This document shows, piece after piece, positions 1 through 9,100 of a stretch of 64,000 nucleotides of DNA; the stretch's first letter is position 1, and each line of letters starts with the position of its first letter. Location: positions 310,001 to 374,000 of the forward strand of contig DDCA01000001.1 of the NCBI GenBank assembly GCA_002335175.1, written 5' to 3'. A program made the position numbers and the translations under genes. The notes beneath the pieces were generated by a model that worked only from the letters and a program-made list of their open reading frames with translations, was not told where the DNA came from and made no database searches. This DNA is from Candidatus Saccharibacteria bacterium UBA2018 (GTDB lineage Bacteria; Patescibacteriota; Saccharimonadia; Saccharimonadales; Saccharimonadaceae).

Positions 1-1
1 C

Positions 2-784
2 CTTATCGGTTCCACTGTCGGAGAGCTGAAGAAGTTTGTCGAAGGCGATGACGCCAGTGAAGCGGCACTCAAAAACCTGGCAGGTTCGTTAGCTCGTGCA
101 CAATATAACCGGCTCGGATGGGACGGCGTCCAGGACGAACCCGAAACAGACACCAAACTGCGCGCTACCATTATAGGGCTGATGGTCTATAGCGAAGATG
201 CCGACATAATCCGAGAGGCCAAAGCACGTTTTGACGTAAAATCTCTCAGTAGCCTCAACCCCGAGCTACGACCATTAATTATTAGCGCAGTTGTACGTCA
301 CGCTGACAATTCAGATACCTTCAGCGCTCTCGTCGAACTTCATAAATCCACTTCATCTGCCGAACTAAAGCAAGACATCTGCGCCGGTCTAACGTCTGCC
401 AAGCGGCCAGAAGAAATAGCCAAGCTGCTTGAAATAATGAAACAGCCGACCATTGTCCGAAGCCAAGACGTAGCCCGCTGGTTCGTCTACCTAATTCGCA
501 ACCGCTACGCCCGCGAATCCGCCTGGCAATGGATGAAAGACAACTGGAGCTGGATAGTTTCCGTATTTGGCGGCGACAAAAGCTTCGATGACTACCCCCG
601 CTATTCAGCATCGGGCTTGGTTACGCGGCCTCAGTTGGAGGATTACAAAGCATTTTTCCTTCCGAAAAAAGATATTGTAGCCCTGGCGCGGGTCATATCG
701 ATGGGTATCAGCGAAATCGAAAGCCGGGTTGAGCTGATCGAGCGTGACGGCCCGAGCGTTCGCAGTGCGTTAGTCAACAAATAA
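2..784 (+). CDS. M1 family aminopeptidase, C-terminal part (partial)
   Basis: The frame is open from base 2, so the gene starts outside the window and only about 260 C-terminal residues are visible. They form a helical, ERAP1_C-like solenoid, with stretches such as ADIIREAKARF, QDVARWFVYLIRNRYARES and WQWMKDNWSWI that are typical of the last domain of PepN/M1 zinc aminopeptidases. The catalytic HEXXH domain would lie upstream. The family trims N-terminal residues from peptides in the cytosol. The stop overlaps the convergent RNase HII gene by 15 bp. The family call rests on the C-terminal domain alone. Confidence 0.75.
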   Translation, partial: LIGSTVGELKKFVEGDDASEAALKNLAGSLARAQYNRLGWDGVQDEPETDTKLRATIIGLMVYSEDADIIREAKARFDVKSLSSLNPELRPLIISAVVRHADNSDTFSALVELHKSTSSAELKQDICAGLTSAKRPEEIAKLLEIMKQPTIVRSQDVARWFVYLIRNRYARESAWQWMKDNWSWIVSVFGGDKSFDDYPRYSASGLVTRPQLEDYKAFFLPKKDIVALARVISMGISEIESRVELIERDGPSVRSALVNK

Positions 785-1699
785 GAAGTCTTCGAACTGG
801 GGCGATTCACCAATTGTCGTGGCGGCTGCCAACCGGGCGTCCATGCCAATATGCCTCGTCAAATACAGCGAAGCGGCGAAGCGCATCTGCCGAAGTTTCC
901 GAGGAGTAATTGCTGCAACGCCTCCGCCATGGTTGGCCGTTTTTCTGTGCTTTACCTCCACAAAATAAAGCGTACCGGACTTTTGTGCCACAATGTCGAT
1001 TTCGCAGAACTTTGTTTTCCAGTTGCGTTCAACCACTCCGTAGCCATTCTCCGTCAAATAGTTTGCAACGACAGCCTCAGCCCCGTCACCCACTAACTTC
1101 GTTGTTATCGGTTTTGCGCCGTTCGGTTCTGTGGCCCCAATCAACGCAGCGATTGGAGCAAAACTGCGCCTATGGAGCGGGGTGACACCGTGGGCTACTA
1201 AAGCAGCTTTATGGGCAGCGGTGCCGTAACCGACATGCCCTGAAAATCCATATTCTGGGTATAACTCGCTCTGGTCGCTCATGTAATCGTCACGGGCTAC
1301 TTTCGCCAAGATCGATGCAGCTGAGACGCTCGCAATCAGCAAGTCAGCTTTTTTCAGGGTTGTAACATACGGGCCTTTGCCGGTGTTTTTCAAAAAATTA
1401 ACGGTCCCATCAATGATAATTTCAGAATAGGGCACTGTAATTTGTTCAAGTGCCAGCCTTGTCGCCTTTTCTAGTGCCTTCGACAGCCCAAGTTCATCAA
1501 TCTCAGCTGCCTCTATCCACCCGAGCCCGTACGATATTGCTTTGGACTGGATTTCAGTGGCTAGGGCTTCTCGCCGCTTTTTCGATAACATCTTACTGTC
1601 GGTTAGCCCGTCGATTTTTACGTCGCCAAGCACTACCGCACCGACTACTAGCGGTCCGGCCCATGGACCGCGGCCAACTTCGTCAATTCCGACAATCAT
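770..1699 (-). CDS. rnhB: Ribonuclease HII fused to a YraN/UPF0102 nuclease-like domain
   Basis: 309 residues in two domains. Residues 1 to about 190 are RNase HII, which removes RNA from RNA-DNA hybrids: the start has the catalytic D-E pair (GIDEVGRG, D6/E7), then DSKMLS, and a KKADLLIASVSAASILAK helix with later catalytic Asp. Residues about 200-309 match the YraN/UPF0102 endonuclease-like fold (AEAVVANYL, VVERNWKTKFCEIDIVA, FVEVKHRK). The two are often neighbouring genes in bacteria; here they are one ORF with no stop between. A -10 TATAAT ends 7 nt before the ATG, so the mRNA is probably leaderless. The terminator of rplS lies directly upstream. Confidence 0.93.
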   Translation of the reverse strand: MIVGIDEVGRGPWAGPLVVGAVVLGDVKIDGLTDSKMLSKKRREALATEIQSKAISYGLGWIEAAEIDELGLSKALEKATRLALEQITVPYSEIIIDGTVNFLKNTGKGPYVTTLKKADLLIASVSAASILAKVARDDYMSDQSELYPEYGFSGHVGYGTAAHKAALVAHGVTPLHRRSFAPIAALIGATEPNGAKPITTKLVGDGAEAVVANYLTENGYGVVERNWKTKFCEIDIVAQKSGTLYFVEVKHRKTANHGGGVAAITPRKLRQMRFAASLYLTRHIGMDARLAAATTIGESPQFEDFLFVD

Positions 1700-1706
1700 A
1701 GTCGCT

Positions 1707-1712
1707 ATTATA
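1707..1712 (-). promoter_or_regulatory. -10 box of rnhB, leaderless
   Basis: TATAAT on the minus strand with 7 nt to the ATG at 1699. It directly follows the T-tract of the rplS terminator. No clear -35 box. Confidence 0.7.
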
Positions 1713-1743
1713 AAGAAAATGCAGCCGACGTGGGCTGCATTTT
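1713..1743 (-). terminator. Intrinsic terminator of rplS
   Basis: An 11-bp inverted repeat (AAAATGCAGCC / GGCTGCATTTT, arms 1716-1726 and 1733-1743), followed on the minus strand by TTTTCTTTA. It lies between the rplS stop and the rnhB promoter. Confidence 0.8.
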
Positions 1744-1762
1744 CTCGTTAGACGGCAATTCT

Positions 1763-2290
1763 TTATGATTCGTTTTCTTTATGAGCGGCTTCAACTTCAG
1801 CCTGTTTTTTCTCTAGTTCTGCCTGCTCGGCCGCCTTTTCGGCAGCTTTTTCTTCGGCGGCTTTGGCTGCCTCTTCTTTCAAGCGGGCAGCTTCGGCTTC
1901 GGCGTGCGGGTCACGAACATCGTTTACGCCGGCACGGTCGAAATTAACAGCCGTCAGACGTGCTCCCTTACCCGAGCGGTTACGAAGATAGCTGAGGTAA
2001 TTACGGCGTACCTTAGAGCGGCGAACCACTTCAACTTTTTCGACCAGTGGGCTGTGGAGAAGGAAACTTTTTTCTACGCCAATACCGCTGGCGACTTTTC
2101 GGACGGTGATACGGCTGGTGTGCTGGCCTTTGTTGTCAGTACGGATAACGACACCTTCGAAAACCTGAATACGCTCTTTGGCGCCTTCCTTAATCTTTTG
2201 GTGAACACGAACAGTGTCACCACTTCGGGCGTCTACGACGGCAGCCTTTTTCTGGGCATCATTTACCTTCTGAATCAATGCAAAACTCAT
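1763..2290 (-). CDS. rplS: 50S ribosomal protein L19 with a charged C-terminal tail
   Basis: bL19 lies at the interface of the two ribosomal subunits. The core (about residues 1-120) is recognisable: VRVHQKIKEGAKERIQVFEGVVI, ITVRKVASGIGVEKSF, HSPLVEKVEVVRRSKVRRNYLSYLR. The last 50 or so residues are an Ala/Glu/Lys-rich helical tail that most bL19 proteins lack. Unlike its neighbours it seems to have a leader: TATAAA about 2318-2323, then AAGG ahead of the ATG. It is not next to trmD as in many bacteria; trmD is 43 kb away here. It ends in a terminator. Confidence 0.97.
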   Translation of the reverse strand: MSFALIQKVNDAQKKAAVVDARSGDTVRVHQKIKEGAKERIQVFEGVVIRTDNKGQHTSRITVRKVASGIGVEKSFLLHSPLVEKVEVVRRSKVRRNYLSYLRNRSGKGARLTAVNFDRAGVNDVRDPHAEAEAARLKEEAAKAAEEKAAEKAAEQAELEKKQAEVEAAHKENES

Positions 2291-2366
2291 TATTTTCGTT
2301 ACCTTACAAGTTTATAGTGCTTATTAGTTACTAATTGTAGCATAGAATCTCATATTTTAAAAGAGG

Positions 2367-2372
2367 TATACT
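2367..2372 (+). promoter_or_regulatory. -10 box of malic enzyme gene, leaderless
   Basis: TATACT with 6 nt to the ATG at 2379, which puts the expected transcription start on or beside the start codon. No good -35 match. Confidence 0.65.
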
Positions 2373-2378
2373 AGAGTA

Positions 2379-3509
2379 ATGGACTACGACAAACACGCCC
2401 TCGCCCTGCACCGGCAATATAAAGGAAAAATCACCACAAAACTTCGCGACGACCAACTCGACAAAACAAAGCTATCCGCTTATTACACTCCCGGGGTAGC
2501 TGCTGTTAGTAAAGCAATTGCTGACGACCCTTCGAAACTGCCAGAATACACATGGACAAACAACCTCGTAGCCGTCATTTCGGATGGCTCGGCCGTATTA
2601 GGCCTCGGCAACATCGGTCCGCGCGCCAGTATGCCGGTCATGGAAGGTAAATCATTGCTTTTCAAGCATTTCGCCGATATTGACAGTGTCCCGATTATCC
2701 TCGACGTTCATACACCAGATGAAATTGTAGCCACAGTGAAGGCCATCGCACCTAGTTTTGGTGCTATAAACCTTGAAGATATTGCCGCCCCGCAGTGCTT
2801 TGAAATTGAAGAACGCTTAAAAGCCGAACTTGATATCCCAGTTTTTCACGACGACCAGCATGGTACTGCTGTCGTAACATTAGCCGGACTTATTAATGCC
2901 GCAAAAATCACTGGCCGAAATTTGGCGGACTCGAAATTTGTCGTTGTCGGCGCCGGTGCAGCAGGTACAGCAATCGCTAAATTACTCAAACTCTATGGAG
3001 TTGGCCAGATTCTGGCCGTCGATTCGAAAGGAATTATTTCGGCCAGCCGCGACGATATGAACGAAGCGAAAAGGCTACTACTCGAACACGTCGATGGCTC
3101 CATCGATGGCAGCCTGGCGGATGCCCTGCAGGATGCAGACGTATTTATTGGCGTGTCCCAGCCAAACCTTCTAAACGAAGGTTTGATTAAAACGATGTCG
3201 AAGGATCCGATTGTCTTCGCTATGGCCAATCCAACGCCTGAAATTATGCCAGAAATTGCCAAAGCAGCCGGTGTAGCCGTTATGGCGACTGGTCGTAGCG
3301 ACTTTCCAAACCAGGTAAATAACGCTATCGCATTCCCCGGTATCTTCCGCGGTGCGCTAGACAATCACGTACGAGAAATCACCGATCAGCATAAAATTGC
3401 AGCCGCTGAAGCAATTGCCAGGTTAATCGAATTGCCAACGGCCGATGAAATTATCCCAAGCGTGTTTGATGAACGGCTCGTTCCAGCTATCGCCTCTGTG
3501 ATATCCTAA
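2379..3509 (+). CDS. NAD(P)-dependent malic enzyme (malate dehydrogenase, decarboxylating)
   Basis: 376 residues, the size of the short bacterial malic enzymes, which convert malate to pyruvate, CO2 and NAD(P)H. N-terminal domain: YYTPGVAAVSKAI, then SDGSAVLGLGNIG and MEGKSLLFKHFA (catalytic Lys). Metal site: INLEDIAAPQCF and VFHDDQHGTA. A Rossmann domain follows (VVVGAGAAGTAIAKLLK). NAD versus NADP preference cannot be read reliably. It is the first gene of a short unit with the hypothetical gene at 3527, and its start is fixed by the close -10 box. It may supply pyruvate or reductant in a metabolism with little evidence of a TCA cycle in this window. Confidence 0.94.
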   Translation: MDYDKHALALHRQYKGKITTKLRDDQLDKTKLSAYYTPGVAAVSKAIADDPSKLPEYTWTNNLVAVISDGSAVLGLGNIGPRASMPVMEGKSLLFKHFADIDSVPIILDVHTPDEIVATVKAIAPSFGAINLEDIAAPQCFEIEERLKAELDIPVFHDDQHGTAVVTLAGLINAAKITGRNLADSKFVVVGAGAAGTAIAKLLKLYGVGQILAVDSKGIISASRDDMNEAKRLLLEHVDGSIDGSLADALQDADVFIGVSQPNLLNEGLIKTMSKDPIVFAMANPTPEIMPEIAKAAGVAVMATGRSDFPNQVNNAIAFPGIFRGALDNHVREITDQHKIAAAEAIARLIELPTADEIIPSVFDERLVPAIASVIS

Positions 3510-3526
3510 AACCACAGGAGGTTGAA

Positions 3527-3961
3527 ATGCTTAACCCACACATGTCAACTGAGCATATAGGCGTTGGTGTTCTTGGAGGTATTGATCACGATGGTAACGT
3601 CGACGATAGTCTGCGCGAATTGATAGACATTCCCTACGATAATATTCGGCTACATAAAACAGGAACTCTAACGGTCTCTGCAAAGCCAAGGCACGTTGCT
3701 GTTTTTGCAGCCGAACGATCCGTCTCCATATTTGCCTCACCATTTGGTGAAATGGCAATGCAAACGGGATCGTCCGAAAGGACATTCTTCCGCACGCGGA
3801 CGAATGATAGTGAATCAGAGTTTGTTTATACAGGGATGCTTATAAACAATCCCGTCTTATTAACGAGTGAAGCCCGCTACTGGATTGAAGGGCTTACTCC
3901 AGAAGCTATAAGGGCGTTTTGTCTCGATGGATTAGTTGCCGCTGTTAAATCACGCGGTTGA
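3527..3961 (+). CDS. Conserved hypothetical protein, 144 aa
   Basis: I do not recognise the family. It is a soluble-looking mixed alpha/beta protein without signal peptide, membrane segment or cysteine cluster. A strong AGGAGG Shine-Dalgarno sits about 5 nt before the ATG, and the gene follows the malic enzyme by 17 nt, so it is probably co-transcribed. Its 3' end overlaps the convergent pilB gene by 17 bp. It is real by its ribosome binding site, its length and its codon use like the neighbours. Confidence 0.75.
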   Translation: MLNPHMSTEHIGVGVLGGIDHDGNVDDSLRELIDIPYDNIRLHKTGTLTVSAKPRHVAVFAAERSVSIFASPFGEMAMQTGSSERTFFRTRTNDSESEFVYTGMLINNPVLLTSEARYWIEGLTPEAIRAFCLDGLVAAVKSRG

Positions 3962-5567
3962 CTTCGTCAAGCGTTGTCTCGCCGCGGAGCGCAGCTAACA
4001 CACCGACCTGAAGTAACGTCGTCATGCCGCTTTTTTTAGCAGCGGCCTCGATGAGTTCAGTGTGAAATTCTTTTTCATCGCCACGCAGGAACTTCTGGAT
4101 AGCTTCGTTTACGACCAGCTGTTCCATGATAACAAAGCGGCCGCTATATCCGAACGGTGCGGCGTCACTTGGGATCGGTTTCCATAGTTTGAAGGTATCG
4201 AGGTTTGGCTTTTGAACCGTTTCCGGCAAGTCCTTTAGTGTGTCACGTACCCATTCTTTTGTGGCATCATCGGGTTCATACTCTTGTTTTGTTTCGTCAT
4301 GCAGCCGCCGCACCAACCGCTGGGCTATAACAAGCCGAATCGCACTGCTAAATATCGGGTTCTGGCCAATCAGGTCAATCATCCGGCTGAAGGCGGCGCT
4401 TGTCGAGTTAGCATGAAAGCTTGATAGCACTAGATGTCCGGTTATCGATGCCTGAATAGCGGTCTTGGCGGTATCTTGGTCACGTATCTCCCCGACCATC
4501 ACGACGTCTGGGTCGAGCCGAAGCACACTACGTAGTGCATCGGCAAAGCTTTTACCCCCAGTTGTATTAACCGGGATTTGCGAAATACCGGAAATCCCGT
4601 ACTCAATCGGATCTTCAAGTGTCAGAATCTTACGATCACTCGTATTGAGCGCGTTGAGCATACTGTACAGCGTCGTCGACTTACCGCTTCCGGTAGGGCC
4701 GACCATCAGCACCATGCCACGCGGATGGGAAACAACTTCATCAATTTCTTTTCGTTGCTTGTCGGGAATATTCAGCCGGTCAAGCTGCAGCAGGCTTTCG
4801 TCAAAATTAAATAGCCGCAGCACGGCATCCTGTCCGTACATTGTTGGCACGGTTTCGACACGCAAATTCAAAAGGTGTGTACCGTGTTCATTCGTTACTT
4901 CTTTCTGCATATGCCCAGACTGCGGACCGTCGGCCGCCGAAGAAATGTTGGCCCTCGACCCGAGCGCACCCATAATAACCCGGTAGCGGTCTTTTTCGAG
5001 TTCTGCAACTGGATGCAGCGCACCGTCAATACGCATTCGTACCCGAATAACATTGCGCTGGTTTTCAATGTGGATATCACTGGCACCGAGCTTGTCTGCT
5101 TGGTCAATCAGGTAATCGAAAACTTGGTCGGTACCAACTGAATTAAGCGTCTGGCTCACTCCGCTAATCGTGTCACTATCGCCTTCGCGCGCTATTTCAA
5201 TATCATCATAAATGACCTCTTTCGGTGGGTCGAACCGGTTCATAAGAGCCTTGAACCCACTACCGGAAATCATAACAAACTGAATATTCTGCCCGCGCGA
5301 GTTGAAGTCCTGCTGCATTGACTGGACCAAGGACTGCGGTGTCTGAGTCGTAATTCCGAACTGGAACGGCACTTCCTCATCACCAGCCCGTAACGGCACC
5401 AGCCGACCGCGGTACATGGCTTCATTATCAATAATATCCCGGGCTAATGGGATGTCTTTTTCAAAGTCACGCGTATCAACATATTGAACGCCAAGGATTG
5501 CCGCCCGCTGCTTGGTCGCGTTCTCGTCATGCTCGCGGCGCTCAGCCTGAATTTTTCCTTCGTCCAT
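3945..5567 (-). CDS. pilB: Type IV pilus assembly ATPase PilB / GspE family
   Basis: 540 residues from the ATG at 5567. N-terminal MshEN-like region, then a GspE/PilB ATPase core: Walker A GPTGSGKSTTLYSML, Asp box (LTLEDPIEYGISG), Walker B-like DPDVVMVGEIRDQDTA, His box (GHLVLSSFHANS). It powers pilus fibre assembly at the inner membrane. After RLVRRL the usual four-cysteine zinc loop is absent and the region has no cysteine. A GTG six bases further upstream (5573) is only 2 nt from the -10 TATAGT, so the ATG, 8 nt from it, is the better start. The only pilin seen is at 46.5-47 kb. Confidence 0.93.
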   Translation of the reverse strand: MDEGKIQAERREHDENATKQRAAILGVQYVDTRDFEKDIPLARDIIDNEAMYRGRLVPLRAGDEEVPFQFGITTQTPQSLVQSMQQDFNSRGQNIQFVMISGSGFKALMNRFDPPKEVIYDDIEIAREGDSDTISGVSQTLNSVGTDQVFDYLIDQADKLGASDIHIENQRNVIRVRMRIDGALHPVAELEKDRYRVIMGALGSRANISSAADGPQSGHMQKEVTNEHGTHLLNLRVETVPTMYGQDAVLRLFNFDESLLQLDRLNIPDKQRKEIDEVVSHPRGMVLMVGPTGSGKSTTLYSMLNALNTSDRKILTLEDPIEYGISGISQIPVNTTGGKSFADALRSVLRLDPDVVMVGEIRDQDTAKTAIQASITGHLVLSSFHANSTSAAFSRMIDLIGQNPIFSSAIRLVIAQRLVRRLHDETKQEYEPDDATKEWVRDTLKDLPETVQKPNLDTFKLWKPIPSDAAPFGYSGRFVIMEQLVVNEAIQKFLRGDEKEFHTELIEAAAKKSGMTTLLQVGVLAALRGETTLDEVNRVI

Positions 5568-5575
5568 TGCCACTC

Positions 5576-5614
5576 ACTATAGCAAAAAGCTTGTGGTTTT
5601 TATAGATGTACAAT
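5576..5614. promoter_or_regulatory. Back-to-back leaderless promoters of pilB (-) and trmH-like gene (+)
   Basis: Minus-strand TATAGT (5576-5581, preceded by TGC) lies 8 nt before the pilB ATG. Plus-strand TACAAT (5609-5614) lies 9 nt before the ATG at 5624. The two -10 boxes are 27 bp apart, so each one's -35 region overlaps the other promoter and occupancy may be mutually exclusive. Confidence 0.65.
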
Positions 5615-5623
5615 AGGGAGAGT

Positions 5624-6109
5624 ATGCCCGAAATAACACTAATCCTCCATAATATCCGCTCAACCCACAACGTAGGCTCGATTTTCCGGACGGCCGAAGG
5701 TTTCGGAGTTAAAAAGATTATCTTGAGCGGCTATACTCCCTATCCAACACTCAAAAATGATTCACGATTACCTCATTTAACAGAGAAAGTCACTGCTCAA
5801 ATTCGCAAAACTGCGCTCGGAGCCGAAACGATGGTCCCGTTTGAATACCATGACAACCTGTTGACATGGTTAGACCAAAGTACGCTACCGCTAGTGGCGC
5901 TCGAACAACACCACACTAGTACTAGCGTAGCCGACTTTCAGGCTCCAGAAGCTTTTGCGTTACTGCTTGGCGAGGAGGTGAACGGTATTTCGGACGATTT
6001 ATTAAAACGAGTCGATCATATCATTGAGATTCCAATGAAAGGCCAAAAAGAATCGTTTAACGTCAGCGTAGCGACCGGAATCGCCCTGTTTGCGCTTTGT
6101 ATGAGGTAA
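5624..6109 (+). CDS. TrmH/SpoU family RNA 2'-O-methyltransferase
   Basis: 161 residues from ATG 5624. It has the SPOUT signatures: NIRSTHNVGSIFRTAEGFGV (motif 1 with Asn and Arg), LLGEEVNGISDDLL (motif 2) and IPMKGQKESFNVSVATGIAL (motif 3, trefoil knot). It is the short form without an N-terminal L30e-like substrate domain. It transfers methyl from S-adenosylmethionine to a ribose 2'-OH of tRNA or rRNA; the target site is unknown. An in-frame ATG at 5606 overlaps the -10 box, so the second ATG, also preceded by AGGGAG, is preferred. Confidence 0.88.
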   Translation: MPEITLILHNIRSTHNVGSIFRTAEGFGVKKIILSGYTPYPTLKNDSRLPHLTEKVTAQIRKTALGAETMVPFEYHDNLLTWLDQSTLPLVALEQHHTSTSVADFQAPEAFALLLGEEVNGISDDLLKRVDHIIEIPMKGQKESFNVSVATGIALFALCMR

Positions 6110-6117
6110 CCGAAGCG

Positions 6118-6138
6118 GAGGGGCGAGCCCCCCCTTTT
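6118..6138. terminator. Terminator between trmH-like gene and dnaE
   Basis: A GC-rich hairpin (GGGG CGAG CCCC) followed by CCCTTTT on the plus strand lies between the convergent genes. The T-tract overlaps the dnaE stop. Confidence 0.55.
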
Positions 6139-9100
6139 ACTTAATCACGACACAGTCTTCGCCGAGCTGTTTAACCAGCTGATCGACCAAATCGTCACAA
6201 TCCTCTACCCTGAATGGGAGCCGTATGGCCGATTTTTTGTCGGCACCAAGAACCAAGACGATGTCGGACGTTCCCGGAAACTTAGCACAAATTGCCTTTA
6301 GTGACACTAGCCTGTCGGAATCATCCGGATCTTTGATGTGAACAAACAGTTTTCGGAGCGCCGGAACATCCGGTTTGTATGACGGAGTAGATTTTGCCGC
6401 TTTAGTGACCTTTACGGCAGCGGCTTGGGCTTTCGGTTTCGGTGCCTTCATTGCACGGCCGGTTGATTCATATTCAGACAGCTCCTTATCTGAAATGATA
6501 ATTAGCTCATCCGCTACGATCTTGACGTCAGTCGTTAAATTACCATCACGGTCGCGGGCGTTCACTTTGCCGGTCGCGCGCACCACTACATCGGGCTTTA
6601 ACTTTGCTCCCACCTGGCTAAATAGGTCTGGAAATACGATAATTTCCGTTTCGGCTGTTTTATCTTCGATTGCCACGAATGCCATTTTTGCACCTGACTT
6701 TGTAATGATACTGCGCACGTTCGTTACAATGCCGCCGATAGTAGCCTTTTTATTATCAACTTCAGGACGCAAGCTGCTTAGCGGAATGGTTTGCTCGTTA
6801 AAGTACGCGTCGTAATCATCAAGCGGGTGGGCACTGATGTAGAGCCCTAGCAGCTCGCGCTCCCAGGTCAGCCTTTCACGTGCCGTATGCTTAGCCGGTG
6901 CGGGCGACAACGTGACGGTCTGCTTGATAGCATCGTTGCCGGCCAAGTTCCCAAACAGGTCGGTCTGCCCGCTCAGCGCATCTTTTTGGACCTTCGACGC
7001 AAAGCCCTGGATTGCCTCGAGGTTATAAAGCAAGTCGGATCGGTCACCGAATGAATCAAAGCCTCCCGATTTTATAAGCGATTCCCAGGCTTTTTTATTG
7101 AATTTACTAGTTCGGACTCGTTTAGCGAAGTCCTCAATACTTTCGAATGGTTTTTCTTCACGGGCACGTAAGATTTCTTCGACTGCCCCAACCCCGACGC
7201 CTTTGACAGCCGCCATGCCGAAGCGGATTGTATTTTCGTTTGGAACGACGGCAAACTCGACAAACGATTGGTTAACATCGGGCGCAAGAACAGTAATACC
7301 CATGTGCCGGCACTCGCTGATTTCGATTGCCAGCCGGTCAATGTCGTCTTGGTCGCTGGTCATTAGCGCCGCCATAAATGCATCTGGGTAGTGCGCTTTT
7401 AAGTACGCCGTCCAATACGCAATCAAACCGTAACAAGCAGCGTGCGATTTGTTGAAACAGTAATTGGCAAACTCCTCCAATTGAGCCCAAAATTTTTCCA
7501 TATCCTTCCGGTTTGCGTTCGAGTGCTGGACGGCACCTTCTACGAATTCGGGCTTAACCTTCTTCATGAGGTCGATAATCTTCTTTCCCACCGCTTTACG
7601 CAGCGTGTCGGCCTGGCCGCCCGTAAAGCCAGCCAGATCTTTAGAAATCTGCATAAATTGTTCCTGGTAGACCAGCACACCATACGTGCTCGACAGCGCG
7701 TTCTCCATTTTGGGGTGCAAATAGTGAATTTCCTCTTCGCCATGTTTTCGGCGAATGAAACTGTCGATAAACTGCATTGGACCCGGCCGGTACAGGGCGA
7801 CCATGGCAATAATGTCTTCGAAGACGGTTGGCTTAAGGTCCTTCAAATACCGCTTCATGCCAGCCGATTCGAGCTGGAAAACGCCTGTCGTGTCGCCTTT
7901 CTGAAACAATTCGTACGTTTTAGGGTCATCGAGCGGAATTTCTGATAGCGTAATGTCATTCCCATAAACTTTTTTAATAATACGCAGAGCATTATTGATA
8001 ATTGTCAGATTGGAAAGCCCCAGGAAGTCCATCTTCAGAAGTCCCAGCTCTTCTACCGGACCCATCGGGTATTGGGTGGCCACGACGCCCTTCTGCGCCA
8101 TCTCGAGCGGAGTGTATTTGACTATGTCATCTGGTGCAATAACGACGCCCGCCGCGTGGACACCGTGCGATCGGATTGTACCCTCGAGCCGGATGGCAAA
8201 GTCAAAGACCTCTTTTGCCGTCGGATTGTTCTCGTACTCTGCTTTTAGGTCTTGGTCGTTAACGATGCTGGTCGAAAGCGGAATGTGGCGTCCCTGAACT
8301 GGTGGAGGGATCATCTTGCTTAATCGGTCGGCTTCGGCATAGGGTACTTCAAGCACCCGGGCTACGTCCCGGACAGCGGCTCTGGCCGCCATTTTTCCAA
8401 AGGTAACTATATTTGCTACCCGCTCGTGGCCATATTTGTTGGCACAGTATTCAATCACTTCATTCCGGCGGGTATCTTGAATGTCGATGTCGATGTCCGG
8501 CATAGATATACGGTCGGGATTAAGGAACCGTTCAAAAAGCAGATCGTACTTTAGAGGATCAAGATCGGTAATATTAAGAGCGTATGCCACAATACTCCCG
8601 GCGGCAGAGCCGCGGCCAGGACCAAAAATAATACCCTGGCTTTTGCCCCAGTTAATAAAGTCTTGGACGATTAAAAAGTACCCGTTGTAGCCCATTTTTT
8701 CAAGTACGCCAAGTTCCATATCGAGCCGCTCCCGGATTTCATCACTAAGCAGGGGCCGAATATCACTTGGCGTAAGCGCTTCGACATCGTCCTTGGCTTT
8801 GTCCAAATAGCGGTGAGCAAGCCCTTGGTAAACTAATTTGTCGAGATAGGTTTTCTCAGTCTCGCCTTTTGGCACCGGAAATGTCGGAATGAGAATGCCA
8901 CCTAGTTCGAGTTCCAAGCTGCATCGTTCTGCTATTCTGCGAGTGTTAGCAATCGCCTCTGGGTTGGTGGCCTGCCAGCGTTCAATAATCTCTGCGGGAT
9001 CCGTAACATGCAGCTCAAAGTCCTTTAGGCTCATGCGTTTTTCGTCGGACAGAAATGACCCCGTCCCGACGCAGAGCAAAATCTCATGGGCATTCTGATC

